Shown piece by piece: positions 46,572 to 53,941 of a stretch of DNA of 64,000 nucleotides. Location: contig CP070829.1 in the NCBI GenBank assembly GCA_020344755.1, positions 1-64,000 on the forward strand, written 5' to 3'. This stretch comes from Gemmatimonadales bacterium (GTDB lineage Bacteria; Gemmatimonadota; Gemmatimonadetes; Longimicrobiales; Gaopeijiaceae). The notes below the pieces were generated by a model, which had not been told where the DNA came from, made no database searches, and was given only the letters and a program-made list of their open reading frames with translations. The translations under genes were made by a program, and so were the position numbers. How positions within the stretch are numbered: position 1 is the first letter of the stretch; each line of letters starts with the position of its first letter.

Positions 46572-47465
46572 ATGGAGATTCCCAACGGTCATCAGGGTCC
46601 CAGATCTTTGGCGGCCCTCGTCGTGGTCCTGGCGTTGGCGGCCCTGGACGCCGATTCCGCCGGGGCCCAGGCCGTGCCGGGCCTGGAGGTGCTCCCGGAC
46701 ACCACGGTGATGCAGGTGGTCGAACTCCGGGACGGCTCCACCCTCTACGGGCGGATCGTGGACGTGGGTCCGCCGGTGTCGTTCCGTCTGAGCAGCGGCC
46801 AGATCCTCACCCTGGAGCCCGCCTCCATCCGGGAGGTGCGGGTCAGCGCCGGCCGCGTCGTGAACGGCCAGGTCTGGGAGCCGGACCCGAACCCCACCCG
46901 GCTCTTCTTCATGCCCACGGCCCGCACCACCCCTGCCGGCTCCGGCTACTTCTCCGTCTACGAGCTCATCATCCCATTCCTCTCCTTCTCACTCACCGAC
47001 CGCCTGATGATCGCAGGAGGTACGCCGCTCATCGGGGACTTCGACGGTGATCGGCCCTTCTGGATCGCGCCCAAGTTCAAGGTCCTGGACGGAGAGCGTG
47101 CCCAGGTAGCGGTGGGGCTGTGGTCCATCTCCACGGGAGATGCGGACGACGGCATCTACTCCCTGCTCTTCGGCACGGGGACGTTCGGGACTTCAGACCA
47201 GGCCCTGACGGTGGGGCTCGGATACGGAATGGAGGGAACCGACTTTGCCGATTCGCCGGTGGCGGTCATCGGAGGAGAGTTGCGGGTCTCCCGAAGAGTC
47301 AAGCTCGTGACGGAGAACTGGCTCTTTCCGGGCTCCACCGGCTTCCTGTCGGCGGGTCCCCGCTTCATGGGCGATCACCTGTCCGCGGACGTGGGGCTGG
47401 CGTTCCTCATCGATGAAGCGGATGACATCGTCTTCCCCCTGGTGAACTTCGTATACAGCTGGTGA
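46572..47465 (+). CDS. Exported protein of unknown function, possible beta-barrel
   Basis: A 297-residue protein with a clear Sec signal peptide (hydrophobic stretch AALVVVLALAALDA and cleavage near SAGAQA). The mature part starts with a small beta domain (about 40-105: VVELRDGSTLYGRIVDVG, ILTLEPASIREVRV). The rest is rich in alternating aromatic/glycine strands (GSGYFSVYELIIPFLSF, QALTVGLGYGMEG, LSAGPRFMGDHLSADVGLAF) and ends FVYSW. An outer-membrane location is plausible. ATG at 46572 is favoured because GGAG sits six bases upstream; an ATG at 46560 is in frame. A strong hairpin lies just past the stop. Family not recognised. Confidence 0.65.
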   Translation: MEIPNGHQGPRSLAALVVVLALAALDADSAGAQAVPGLEVLPDTTVMQVVELRDGSTLYGRIVDVGPPVSFRLSSGQILTLEPASIREVRVSAGRVVNGQVWEPDPNPTRLFFMPTARTTPAGSGYFSVYELIIPFLSFSLTDRLMIAGGTPLIGDFDGDRPFWIAPKFKVLDGERAQVAVGLWSISTGDADDGIYSLLFGTGTFGTSDQALTVGLGYGMEGTDFADSPVAVIGGELRVSRRVKLVTENWLFPGSTGFLSAGPRFMGDHLSADVGLAFLIDEADDIVFPLVNFVYSW

Positions 47466-47472
47466 AGGGTCC

Positions 47473-47506
47473 GGACCCCGCCCCGGAGTGGCCCGGGGTG
47501 GGGTCC
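47473..47506 (+). terminator. Strong GC hairpin after exported-protein gene
   Basis: Eight bases after the stop codon, a 14-base arm (47473-47486) pairs along its full length with 47493-47506, with one G-T pair and a six-base loop. There is no T tract, so it may act as a Rho-aided or bidirectional terminator ahead of recQ. Confidence 0.55.
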
Positions 47507-47576
47507 CGCAGGCCCGGCGCCGCCGCCCGGGGCAACGAGGCATGGAGTCGCCCCAGGGACGGATCCATCGTCCGGG

Positions 47577-49016
47577 ATGGACCCCCTTCTCGACACGCTG
47601 CGGGACCGATTCGGATACGAGCGCTTCCGCCCAGGCCAGGAGCCGCTGGTCCGGGCGGTTCTGAAAGGCCGGGACGCGCTGGGCCTCCTCCCCACCGGTG
47701 GCGGAAAGAGTCTGACCTACCTCCTTCCCGGCTTTCGCCTGCCCGACCCAATTCTGGTGGTCAGCCCCCTCGTGGCGCTCATGGAGGATCAGCTTCGACG
47801 GGCTCGAGACCTCGGACTTCGGGCAGAGGCCCTCGTGGGAGCGATGCCTGCGGGCCCGAAGCGGCGGATTCTCCGAGAGGTGGAACGGGGTGACGTGGAT
47901 CTTCTCTTCCTTGCCCCGGAACGGCTGAGGGGACGATCCGGGGCTGGGATCCGGCGAATACGCTTCGGCGCGCTGGTCGTGGACGAAGCCCACTGCGTGG
48001 TGCAGTGGGGATTCGACTTCCGCCCCGACTACCTCCTCCTCGAGGGCTTGGGACGCGCCCTCTCCACACCCGTCCTGGCCCTCACGGCCACCGCCACACC
48101 GGCCATGCGGCGGGCCCTGGCACGGATCCTGGGGCTGCGGCGACCCGTGCGGGTGGTGCAGAGCTTCGACCGTCCCAACCTGCGCTGGGAGGTCACCCGG
48201 GCGCGCCATCCGGCGCATCGCTGGCAACTTCTCTGGCACGCGCTCTCGTCGGAACCCGGCCCGCAAGTGGTCTATGCGGCGACCCGGGGGGAGGTAGAGG
48301 GACTCACGCGTGCGCTCCGCTTCCGAGGGGTCCGGGCAGGGGCCTACCACGCGGGCCTGCCCTCCCACGCCCGCTCTCGAGCTCAGGCGGCTTTTCTCGC
48401 GGGCCGAGTTCGCGTCATGGTCGCCACCAATGCCTTCGGCATGGGAGTGGACAAGCCGGATATCCGTTCGGTCCTCCACTGGCGCCCTCCGGCGTCCCTG
48501 GAGGCCTACTACCAGGAGGCAGGGCGGGGCGGGCGGGACGGGCTCCCGGCCCGGGCCCTGGTCCTCTGGAGCCCCGGTGACCTCCAGCGGCTGCGATCAC
48601 GGGTGGGTCAGTCGTTTCCTCCGGCTCCCCTCCTGGCCCGGGCTGCATGGAGGCTCCGACTTGACGGGTGGCCGCAGGATGCGGGGGCCTGGGACCGGCT
48701 CGCCACACGGCTGGATTTTCAGGGAGGGCGAGACGGAGGTGCGGCGCTGGCGCGATCCATGGGCCGCCTCTTCGAGGTGGGAGCCGGAGGAACCGGGAGC
48801 CGGGGCCAGGGGTTGGACCGCCCGTCCCCGGACGCGTTGTGGCGGGCGGTGCGCGCTCGCCGGGCCGCCCTGGGTCGCCTCCGGGCCGTGACGGGTTACC
48901 TGCATGCCCGCGGATGCCGACGGGGTCGGATCCTGGACTACTTTGGGGAGGAGAGGGGCCGCGGTCCCGGGACCGGGGCGGACCGGGGGTGCCCAGGCGG
49001 CGGTAGGTCTCTTTGA
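47577..49016 (+). CDS. RecQ-family ATP-dependent DNA helicase, short form
   Basis: Superfamily 2 DNA helicase of 479 residues, 3'-5' polarity expected. The helicase core is complete. Motif 0 is YERFRPGQEPLV, Walker A is LLPTGGGKS (from about residue 37) and the DEAH box is VVDEAHCVVQWG (about 135). ALTATATPAM, ATNAFGMGVDKPDIR and QEAGRGGRDG follow. After the core only a reduced zinc-binding-like region (HARGCRRGRILDYFGEERG then a single late Cys) is left. The usual CxxC pairs, winged helix and HRDC domain are missing. Such short RecQ proteins exist and are not necessarily defective. ATG at 47577; the stop overlaps a candidate promoter for the next gene. Confidence 0.85.
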   Translation: MDPLLDTLRDRFGYERFRPGQEPLVRAVLKGRDALGLLPTGGGKSLTYLLPGFRLPDPILVVSPLVALMEDQLRRARDLGLRAEALVGAMPAGPKRRILREVERGDVDLLFLAPERLRGRSGAGIRRIRFGALVVDEAHCVVQWGFDFRPDYLLLEGLGRALSTPVLALTATATPAMRRALARILGLRRPVRVVQSFDRPNLRWEVTRARHPAHRWQLLWHALSSEPGPQVVYAATRGEVEGLTRALRFRGVRAGAYHAGLPSHARSRAQAAFLAGRVRVMVATNAFGMGVDKPDIRSVLHWRPPASLEAYYQEAGRGGRDGLPARALVLWSPGDLQRLRSRVGQSFPPAPLLARAAWRLRLDGWPQDAGAWDRLATRLDFQGGRDGGAALARSMGRLFEVGAGGTGSRGQGLDRPSPDALWRAVRARRAALGRLRAVTGYLHARGCRRGRILDYFGEERGRGPGTGADRGCPGGGRSL

Positions 49017-49040
49017 GCCGCTCAGCGGCCGGTCTATCTT
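49013..49040 (+). promoter_or_regulatory. Candidate promoter for acyl-CoA dehydrogenase
   Basis: TTGAGC (49013-49018), overlapping the recQ stop, and TATCTT (49035-49040) are 16 bases apart, 54 bases ahead of the ATG at 49094. It suggests independent transcription of the dehydrogenase. Confidence 0.42.
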
Positions 49041-49093
49041 AAGCGACCCCTTTGACCCGAGCGAAGCGGGGACGTCGGCGTCCCCGAGCCTTC

Positions 49094-50311
49094 ATGCATC
49101 GATACTTCACCGAATCCCACCTCCAGCTCAGGAATCGCGTTCGCGCCTTCGCCCAGGAGTCCGTCGTTCCGGTGGCACGGGAGCTGGATGCGTCGTGCAT
49201 CTTTCCCTGGGAGAACGTCCGAACCATGGGCGAGATGGGGCTCCTCGGGATCCCCGTGCCGGGGGAGTACGGGGGTCAGGGGCTGGACTATACCAGCTAC
49301 ATCCTGGCGGTGGACGAGCTGGCCCGCTTCGACGCCAGCCACGCCATCACGGTTTCGGCGCACACGACGCTGGGCAGCGGTCCCATTCTCGAGTTCGGAA
49401 CGGAGGAGCAGCGGGCCCACTACCTTCCACTCCTGGCGTCGGGCAGGGTGCTGGGGGGCTTCGGTTTGACGGAGCCCGGTGCAGGCTCGGACTCGGGTGG
49501 AACGCGGACCCGCGCCGTTCGTGAGGGGGCGGCCTTCCGGATCAACGGAAGCAAGATCTTCATCACCCATGCGGGTGTGGGAGAGATCTTCACGGTGACC
49601 GCGGTGACGGATTCGGAGCGTGGTGCCAAGGGAATCTCCTCCTTCGTGGTGACCAAGCCCTCCGTGGATGCCGAGAAGGCCCGGTCCCTGGGGCTGGGCC
49701 CCGGGGAGGGTGAGTTGGAGTACATTCCCGGTGTGCGGTCCGGGAAGAAGGAAGACAAGATGGGGTGGCGAGCTTCCGACACCCGGGAGTTGCTCCTGGA
49801 GGACGCCCTCGTCCCCCAGGAGAACCTGTTGGGAGAGGAGGGGCGGGGGTTCGTGAACTTCATGCGGACTCTGGACGCCGGACGCATCGGCGTGGCGGGA
49901 CTGTCCCTCGGGCTGGCCAGAGGCGCCTTCGACGCCGCGGTCCGCTACACGGCGGAGAGGCGGCAGTTCGGGCGTCCCCTCTATGACTTCCAGCAGGTCC
50001 AGTTCCCGCTAGCGGACATCGCCACGGCGATCCAGGCTGGGGAGCATCTGACCTATCATGCCGCGTGGCTGAAAGACCAGGGGCACCCGTACACCAAGGA
50101 AGCCTCCATGGCCAAGCTCTTCTGTTCAGAACTGGCCATGGAGGCGACATTGAAGGCGATTCAGCTCATGGGAGGCGCCGGGTACTCCGACGACTTCCCT
50201 GTGGAGCGCATGGCTCGAGACGCCAAAATCTGCGAGATCGGCGAAGGGACCAGCGAGGTGCAGCGTCTGGTTATCGCCCGACACGTCCTGCGGGAAGCGC
50301 TGGGCGCGTGA
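49094..50311 (+). CDS. Acyl-CoA dehydrogenase
   Basis: FAD enzyme of 405 residues introducing the alpha-beta double bond in acyl-CoA. Signature 1 is GGFGLTEPGAGSDSGGTR and signature 2 is QLMGGAGYSDDFPVERMARDAK. The catalytic glutamate region near the C terminus is ICEIGEGTSEVQRL. The 405-residue length exceeds the usual 380 because of an insert around residues 195-225 (GLGPGEGELEYIPGV, GKKEDKMGW). ATG at 49094 matches family starts; an in-frame TTG 14 codons upstream is less likely. With the AtuA, carboxyltransferase and hydratase genes upstream it could serve the same branched acyl-CoA route, analogous to AtuD or isovaleryl-CoA dehydrogenase. Substrate is not readable from sequence. Confidence 0.9.
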   Translation: MHRYFTESHLQLRNRVRAFAQESVVPVARELDASCIFPWENVRTMGEMGLLGIPVPGEYGGQGLDYTSYILAVDELARFDASHAITVSAHTTLGSGPILEFGTEEQRAHYLPLLASGRVLGGFGLTEPGAGSDSGGTRTRAVREGAAFRINGSKIFITHAGVGEIFTVTAVTDSERGAKGISSFVVTKPSVDAEKARSLGLGPGEGELEYIPGVRSGKKEDKMGWRASDTRELLLEDALVPQENLLGEEGRGFVNFMRTLDAGRIGVAGLSLGLARGAFDAAVRYTAERRQFGRPLYDFQQVQFPLADIATAIQAGEHLTYHAAWLKDQGHPYTKEASMAKLFCSELAMEATLKAIQLMGGAGYSDDFPVERMARDAKICEIGEGTSEVQRLVIARHVLREALGA

Positions 50312-50458
50312 GGGCATAAATCGACAAGAACAGGCTCCAGCAAGCACTCCTCGTGGTGCTGCGCAGCCAGCCCGGTCCGGGGACGCCTTGCCCCGTGCGG
50401 GGATGGTGCGGCAGCGCGGCGACGGGTGGGAGCCGCGAACGAAACGGAGTCGTCAGGA

Positions 50459-52000
50459 TTGCGTCGTGAAATTCTGGTGAGCGCCTCCCCCCAGGAATCG
50501 TGGGTGGCGCTCCTCGAGGATGGCCAGCTGGTGGAGGTGATGTTCGATCGCCCCGACCAGGGTCGGCTGATTGGAGATATCTACCTGGGACGCGTGGATG
50601 CGGTGATTCCCGGGATCCAGGCCGCGTTCGTCGACATCGGGGCGGAGAAGGCGGGCTTCCTGCACGTCTCCGACCTCGACTACGACGACGAGGAGGACGA
50701 CGAAGAGAACGGGAATGGCGGTGGCCGGCGCCGGAAGCGCGAGTACCCACCCATCCAGGAGCAGGTGCAGAAGGGCCAGCAGATCCTGGTCCAGGTCACG
50801 AAGGAGCCCATCAGCACCAAGGGGCCGCGCCTCACCGCACAGGTGTCATTGCCCGGGCGGTTCCTGGTCTACATTCCCGGCTCCTCCCACATCGGAATCT
50901 CCCGCAAGATCGAGGATCGCGGGGAGCGGAGCCGCCTTCGCGCCATGATGAAGGAGATCGTTCCGGCGGGTCAGGCCGGGGTGATCGTCCGCACTGTGGG
51001 GGAGGAGGTTACGAGGGAGACGCTGGAGCGGGAGTACAAGCGCCTGCACAAGAACTGGAAGAAGATCCAGTCCAAGGCCCGCTCCATCCGGCGTCCGCCG
51101 GCGCCGGTGCACCGTGAGGCGAAGCTCATCTCCGGCGTCATTCGCGACCTCTTCTCCGACAAGTTCGAATCCCTCACCGTGGATTCGAAGGACGTCCACA
51201 ACGAGATCGTCCAGTACGTCTCGAACGTTGCGCCGGAACTCCTGGACCGGATCCACCTCCACGAGGGGGACGTACCGCTCTTCGACCGTCACGGCGTGGA
51301 GCAGGAAATCCAGCAGGCCTTCGACAAGAAGGTGGATCTTCCATCCGGGGGCTACATCATCGTCGAGCCCACCGAGGCCCTGGTCTCCATCGACGTGAAC
51401 ACCGGGCGGTACACGGGCAAGAAGGACCCGGAGCGGACCATCCTGAAGACCAACCTGGACGCGGCCCGGGAGATTGCGAAACAGCTTCGCCTCCGGGACG
51501 TGGGTGGGATCATCGTGGTGGATTTCATCGACATGGACTCGCAGCAGAACCGGGATCGGGTTCTGCATGAACTCCGGAGCCACCTCGGGCGGGACCGGGC
51601 CCGGACCCGAGCCTTCGAGGTGTCGGGATTGGGATTGGTGGAGATGACCCGGCAGCGAGTCCGGCCTTCCCTGTTCCAGGCGTTGACCCGCCGGTGTGAG
51701 CATTGTGGCGGCGACGGGCGCGTGTATACCCCCGCCACGGTGGTCCGGCGCATCGAGCGGTCGCTGGTCCGGGCCGGCGCGGCGCCGGACGAGAAGAGGG
51801 TGGTGATTCGGGTGCATCCGGAGGTGGCCCTCAGGGTCCTGGAGGAGGAGCCGAAGTTCCTGGAGCGGATGGGGCGGCGGACGGGGCTCAAGCTGAGCCT
51901 GCGAGACGACCCCATGATCCGGGAGGATGAGTTCCACCTCCTCTCGGGGCCGGCCGAGGCGGATGTCACCTCCCGGTACGTGATGCACGAGATCCGTTGA
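50459..52000 (+). CDS. rng: Ribonuclease E/G family protein
   Basis: Endoribonuclease of the RNase G size class (513 residues), processing rRNA and decaying mRNA. The N-terminal S1-like domain (about 35-125) starts GDIYLGRVDAVIPGIQAAFVD and is interrupted by an acidic insert and a basic GGGRRRKRE patch. The DNase-I-like catalytic part has SIDVNTGRYTGKKDPE and GGIIVVDFIDM, holding the metal aspartates. The zinc link is RRCEHCGGDG. TTG at 50459 (RREILVSASPQE) matches the usual RNase G start better than the GTG at 50426. The order rng-rplU-rpmA is a familiar bacterial arrangement. Confidence 0.92.
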   Translation: MRREILVSASPQESWVALLEDGQLVEVMFDRPDQGRLIGDIYLGRVDAVIPGIQAAFVDIGAEKAGFLHVSDLDYDDEEDDEENGNGGGRRRKREYPPIQEQVQKGQQILVQVTKEPISTKGPRLTAQVSLPGRFLVYIPGSSHIGISRKIEDRGERSRLRAMMKEIVPAGQAGVIVRTVGEEVTRETLEREYKRLHKNWKKIQSKARSIRRPPAPVHREAKLISGVIRDLFSDKFESLTVDSKDVHNEIVQYVSNVAPELLDRIHLHEGDVPLFDRHGVEQEIQQAFDKKVDLPSGGYIIVEPTEALVSIDVNTGRYTGKKDPERTILKTNLDAAREIAKQLRLRDVGGIIVVDFIDMDSQQNRDRVLHELRSHLGRDRARTRAFEVSGLGLVEMTRQRVRPSLFQALTRRCEHCGGDGRVYTPATVVRRIERSLVRAGAAPDEKRVVIRVHPEVALRVLEEEPKFLERMGRRTGLKLSLRDDPMIREDEFHLLSGPAEADVTSRYVMHEIR

Positions 52001-52009
52001 CCCCCGGGG

Positions 52010-52038
52010 TTGACCTCGATCGGGCATTTCACGAATTT
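52010..52038 (+). promoter_or_regulatory. Candidate promoter for rplU-rpmA
   Basis: TTGACC (52010-52015) and GAATTT (52033-52038) are 17 bases apart, starting ten bases after the rng stop and ending 41 bases before rplU. The -10 match is modest, but the region is AT-richer than its surroundings. A short inverted repeat (AACCC/GGGTT, 52061-52073) lies just before the rplU start. Confidence 0.38.
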
Positions 52039-52079
52039 TTCAGGCTCTGTGCAACATGAAAACCCCTGGGGTTCCTAGT

Positions 52080-52391
52080 ATGTACGCGGTCTTCAGAAGC
52101 GGTGGTAAGCAGTTCCGCGCCGAGCCCGGTGCCCACATCCGGATTCCGTCCATCCAGGCGGAGCCCGGCGAGGCGGTGACCTTCGAGGAAGTACTCCTCG
52201 CGTCCGGCGACGACGCGGTGAAGGTCGGAGAGCCGCTTGTGGAGGGCGCGAAGGTGACGGCCGAGGTCGTCCGGCACGGCCGGGACCGCAAGGTCATCGT
52301 CTTCAAGCGGAAGCGCCGGAAGGGCTTCCGGAAGAAGCAGGGACACCGGCAGGGATTCACGGAAATTCGCGTGGACGAGGTGGTGGTCTGA
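52080..52391 (+). CDS. rplU: 50S ribosomal protein L21
   Basis: Ribosomal large-subunit protein of 103 residues, exactly the usual size. The start [17 protein letters not shown] is diagnostic, as is the C-terminal [17 protein letters not shown] basic segment that contacts 23S rRNA. An ATG eight codons upstream is in frame, but the family begins at MYAV. It is followed one base later by rpmA. Confidence 0.97.
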   Translation: MYAVFRSGGKQFRAEPGAHIRIPSIQAEPGEAVTFEEVLLASGDDAVKVGEPLVEGAKVTAEVVRHGRDRKVIVFKRKRRKGFRKKQGHRQGFTEIRVDEVVV

Positions 52392-52392
52392 C

Positions 52393-52647
52393 ATGGCACA
52401 CAAGAAGGGTGTCGGCTCGAGCCGAAACGGACGCGACAGTAACCCCCAGTACCTCGGGGTGAAGCGGTACGGAGGTGAGTTCGTCACCGCCGGAAGCATC
52501 CTGGTGCGCCAGCGTGGGACCAAGTTCCACCCCGGGCGAAATGTGAAGCGGGGTGGAGACGACACCCTCTTCGCAGTAGCGGACGGGTACGTGAAGTTCG
52601 AGAACTTCCAGCGGCGTAGCGCCATCTCGGTCTACCCGTCCGAGTAG
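52393..52647 (+). CDS. rpmA: 50S ribosomal protein L27
   Basis: Ribosomal protein of 84 residues located near the peptidyl-transferase centre. The N terminus [16 protein letters not shown] and [21 protein letters not shown] are unmistakable. There is no N-terminal cleavable extension of the Firmicutes type. A rho-independent terminator begins 17 bases after its stop. Confidence 0.97.
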   Translation: MAHKKGVGSSRNGRDSNPQYLGVKRYGGEFVTAGSILVRQRGTKFHPGRNVKRGGDDTLFAVADGYVKFENFQRRSAISVYPSE

Positions 52648-52663
52648 TCCCTGCAGGCGGGTT

Positions 52664-52698
52664 CCACCTCCAGGGAAACTTGGGGGTGGCATTTTTTT
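52664..52698 (+). terminator. Rho-independent terminator after rplU-rpmA
   Basis: CCACCTCC (52664-52671) pairs with GGGGGTGG (52682-52689), an eight-base stem with one G-T pair and a ten-base loop. Two bases later a run of seven T residues follows (52692-52698). This is the clearest intrinsic terminator in the window. Confidence 0.85.
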
Positions 52699-52721
52699 GT
52701 GCAGGGTTGAAACTTTGACAA

Positions 52722-52838
52722 TACCGAAGCGCGTTCGGCCTGACTAACCTCCGCCGAACGCCATGCCAGGCGCAAGCCGGTTCGCCTGGTTCCGGTCCGA
52801 AGGTCACGCACCCAGGCGCAGTGCATCCGTGCACTGCG
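52722..52838 (+). other. Cluster of strong inverted repeats upstream of lytic transglycosylase gene
   Basis: Between the rpmA terminator and the GTG at 52873 lie several perfect inverted repeats in a row. GCGTTCGGC (52731-52739) pairs with GCCGAACGC, ending about 52762. An alternative, CCGAA pairing with TTCGG, shares the same left bases. CCAGGCG (52766-52772) pairs with CGCCTGG (52783-52789). CGCAGTGCA (52817-52825) pairs with TGCACTGCG (52830-52838) around a TCCG loop. A TTGACA lies at 52715-52720 but lacks a -10 at normal spacing. It could be a structured leader RNA or binding sites. No known riboswitch was recognised. Confidence 0.5.
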
Positions 52839-52872
52839 TTGTTCGGTCAGCGAGACGCATGGAGGTAGGACA

Positions 52873-53907
52873 GTGAATTCGAACGAACGACCCCGAAGAT
52901 CGGGGCCAGTGTTCGCATTGAAGGACGTATTCAACGATACGTCCGCCCACGTCCCTGGCGTGGTCAATATGTGCTCGATGGGGGTGCTCGCCATGGCGAT
53001 CGCCGTTCCCGTCGCGTTCAGCAACGTGGAAGAAGCCCCCGCGAGCGAGGTGGAGCTGGCTCCCCTCCCCGTGGTGCTCCCGGAGACGTCCGCGTACCCG
53101 GACCTTCCGCTCGAGTTGAACGAACGCGTGGAGTACTGGATCCGGCGATTCACGTCGGACCAACGCCCCACCTTCGAGCTCTTTCTCACCCAGGAAGGTG
53201 CCTTCGGGGACCTGATCCGCGAGAAGCTGCGAGCCCGCGGCATGCCGGACAATCTCCTGTACCTGGCCATGATCGAATCGGGCTTGCGGCCTGGAGCGAC
53301 GTCCAGGGTGGAGGCGGCGGGCGTGTGGCAGTTCATGGGGCCCACCGCGGAGGCGTACGGACTCCGGGTGGACCCGTGGGTGGATGAGCGTCGCGACCCG
53401 CTCAAGGCCACGGATGCAGCGCTGGACTACCTGGCTTGGCTGCACGACTACTACCAATCCTGGTACATGGCCGCGGCGGCGTACAACGCGGGCCCGACCC
53501 GCGTGAACCAGGTGCTCCAGGACGCCGGGATGATGGAGGTGAGGGGGGACTCCGTCTACTGGCAGGTCCGCCACCTTCTTCCGTTCGAGACCCGGGAATA
53601 CGTGCCGCGGCTTCTCGCGGCGGCGTTCCTGGCCAGCGCACTGCACGAGAACGGCTTCCACCAGGTCCGTCGGGAGAGCCCCTACGAGTTCGACCAGGTC
53701 TGGGTCCCCGGAGGCACGTCGTTGAGTCGCGTGGCCGGCCGCATCGGAATGGACCGCGACATGCTCTGGGTCCTGAATCCCCACCTGGTCCAGGGGCGGA
53801 CCCCGCCTGGCGAGGCCTATCCCCTGAGAGTACCGGTGGGTGCGGCCTTCCAGGTCGTTGCCTCCCTCGGTGACCAACCGTGGAGCGCGAGGCTCGCCGA
53901 CGATTGA
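52873..53907 (+). CDS. Lytic transglycosylase with C-terminal LysM-like domain (MltD-type)
   Basis: Cell-wall enzyme cleaving the glycan strands of peptidoglycan, exported to the periplasm. The 344-residue protein has an N-terminal hydrophobic stretch (MGVLAMAIAVPVAFS, about residues 36-50) after an unusually long basic lead. The SLT domain (about 100-240) has the catalytic glutamate Glu135 in AMIESGLRPGATS, GVWQFM and AAAAYNAGP. Residues about 280-330 (VPGGTSLSRVAGRIGM, LWVLNPHL) look like one LysM repeat. GTG start with GGAGGTAGG upstream. Whether the long N terminus is a signal peptide or a membrane anchor is unclear. Confidence 0.88.
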   Translation: MNSNERPRRSGPVFALKDVFNDTSAHVPGVVNMCSMGVLAMAIAVPVAFSNVEEAPASEVELAPLPVVLPETSAYPDLPLELNERVEYWIRRFTSDQRPTFELFLTQEGAFGDLIREKLRARGMPDNLLYLAMIESGLRPGATSRVEAAGVWQFMGPTAEAYGLRVDPWVDERRDPLKATDAALDYLAWLHDYYQSWYMAAAAYNAGPTRVNQVLQDAGMMEVRGDSVYWQVRHLLPFETREYVPRLLAAAFLASALHENGFHQVRRESPYEFDQVWVPGGTSLSRVAGRIGMDRDMLWVLNPHLVQGRTPPGEAYPLRVPVGAAFQVVASLGDQPWSARLADD

Positions 53908-53941
53908 GCCGGCGCAGGCCCCCGGAGGCGGGCTCCCCGGC

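Noticed and set aside
52715-52750. Promoter TTGACA ... TAACCT ahead of the lytic transglycosylase
   Set aside because: The -35 is perfect, but the nearest -10-like hexamer is 24 bases away, outside the normal range.
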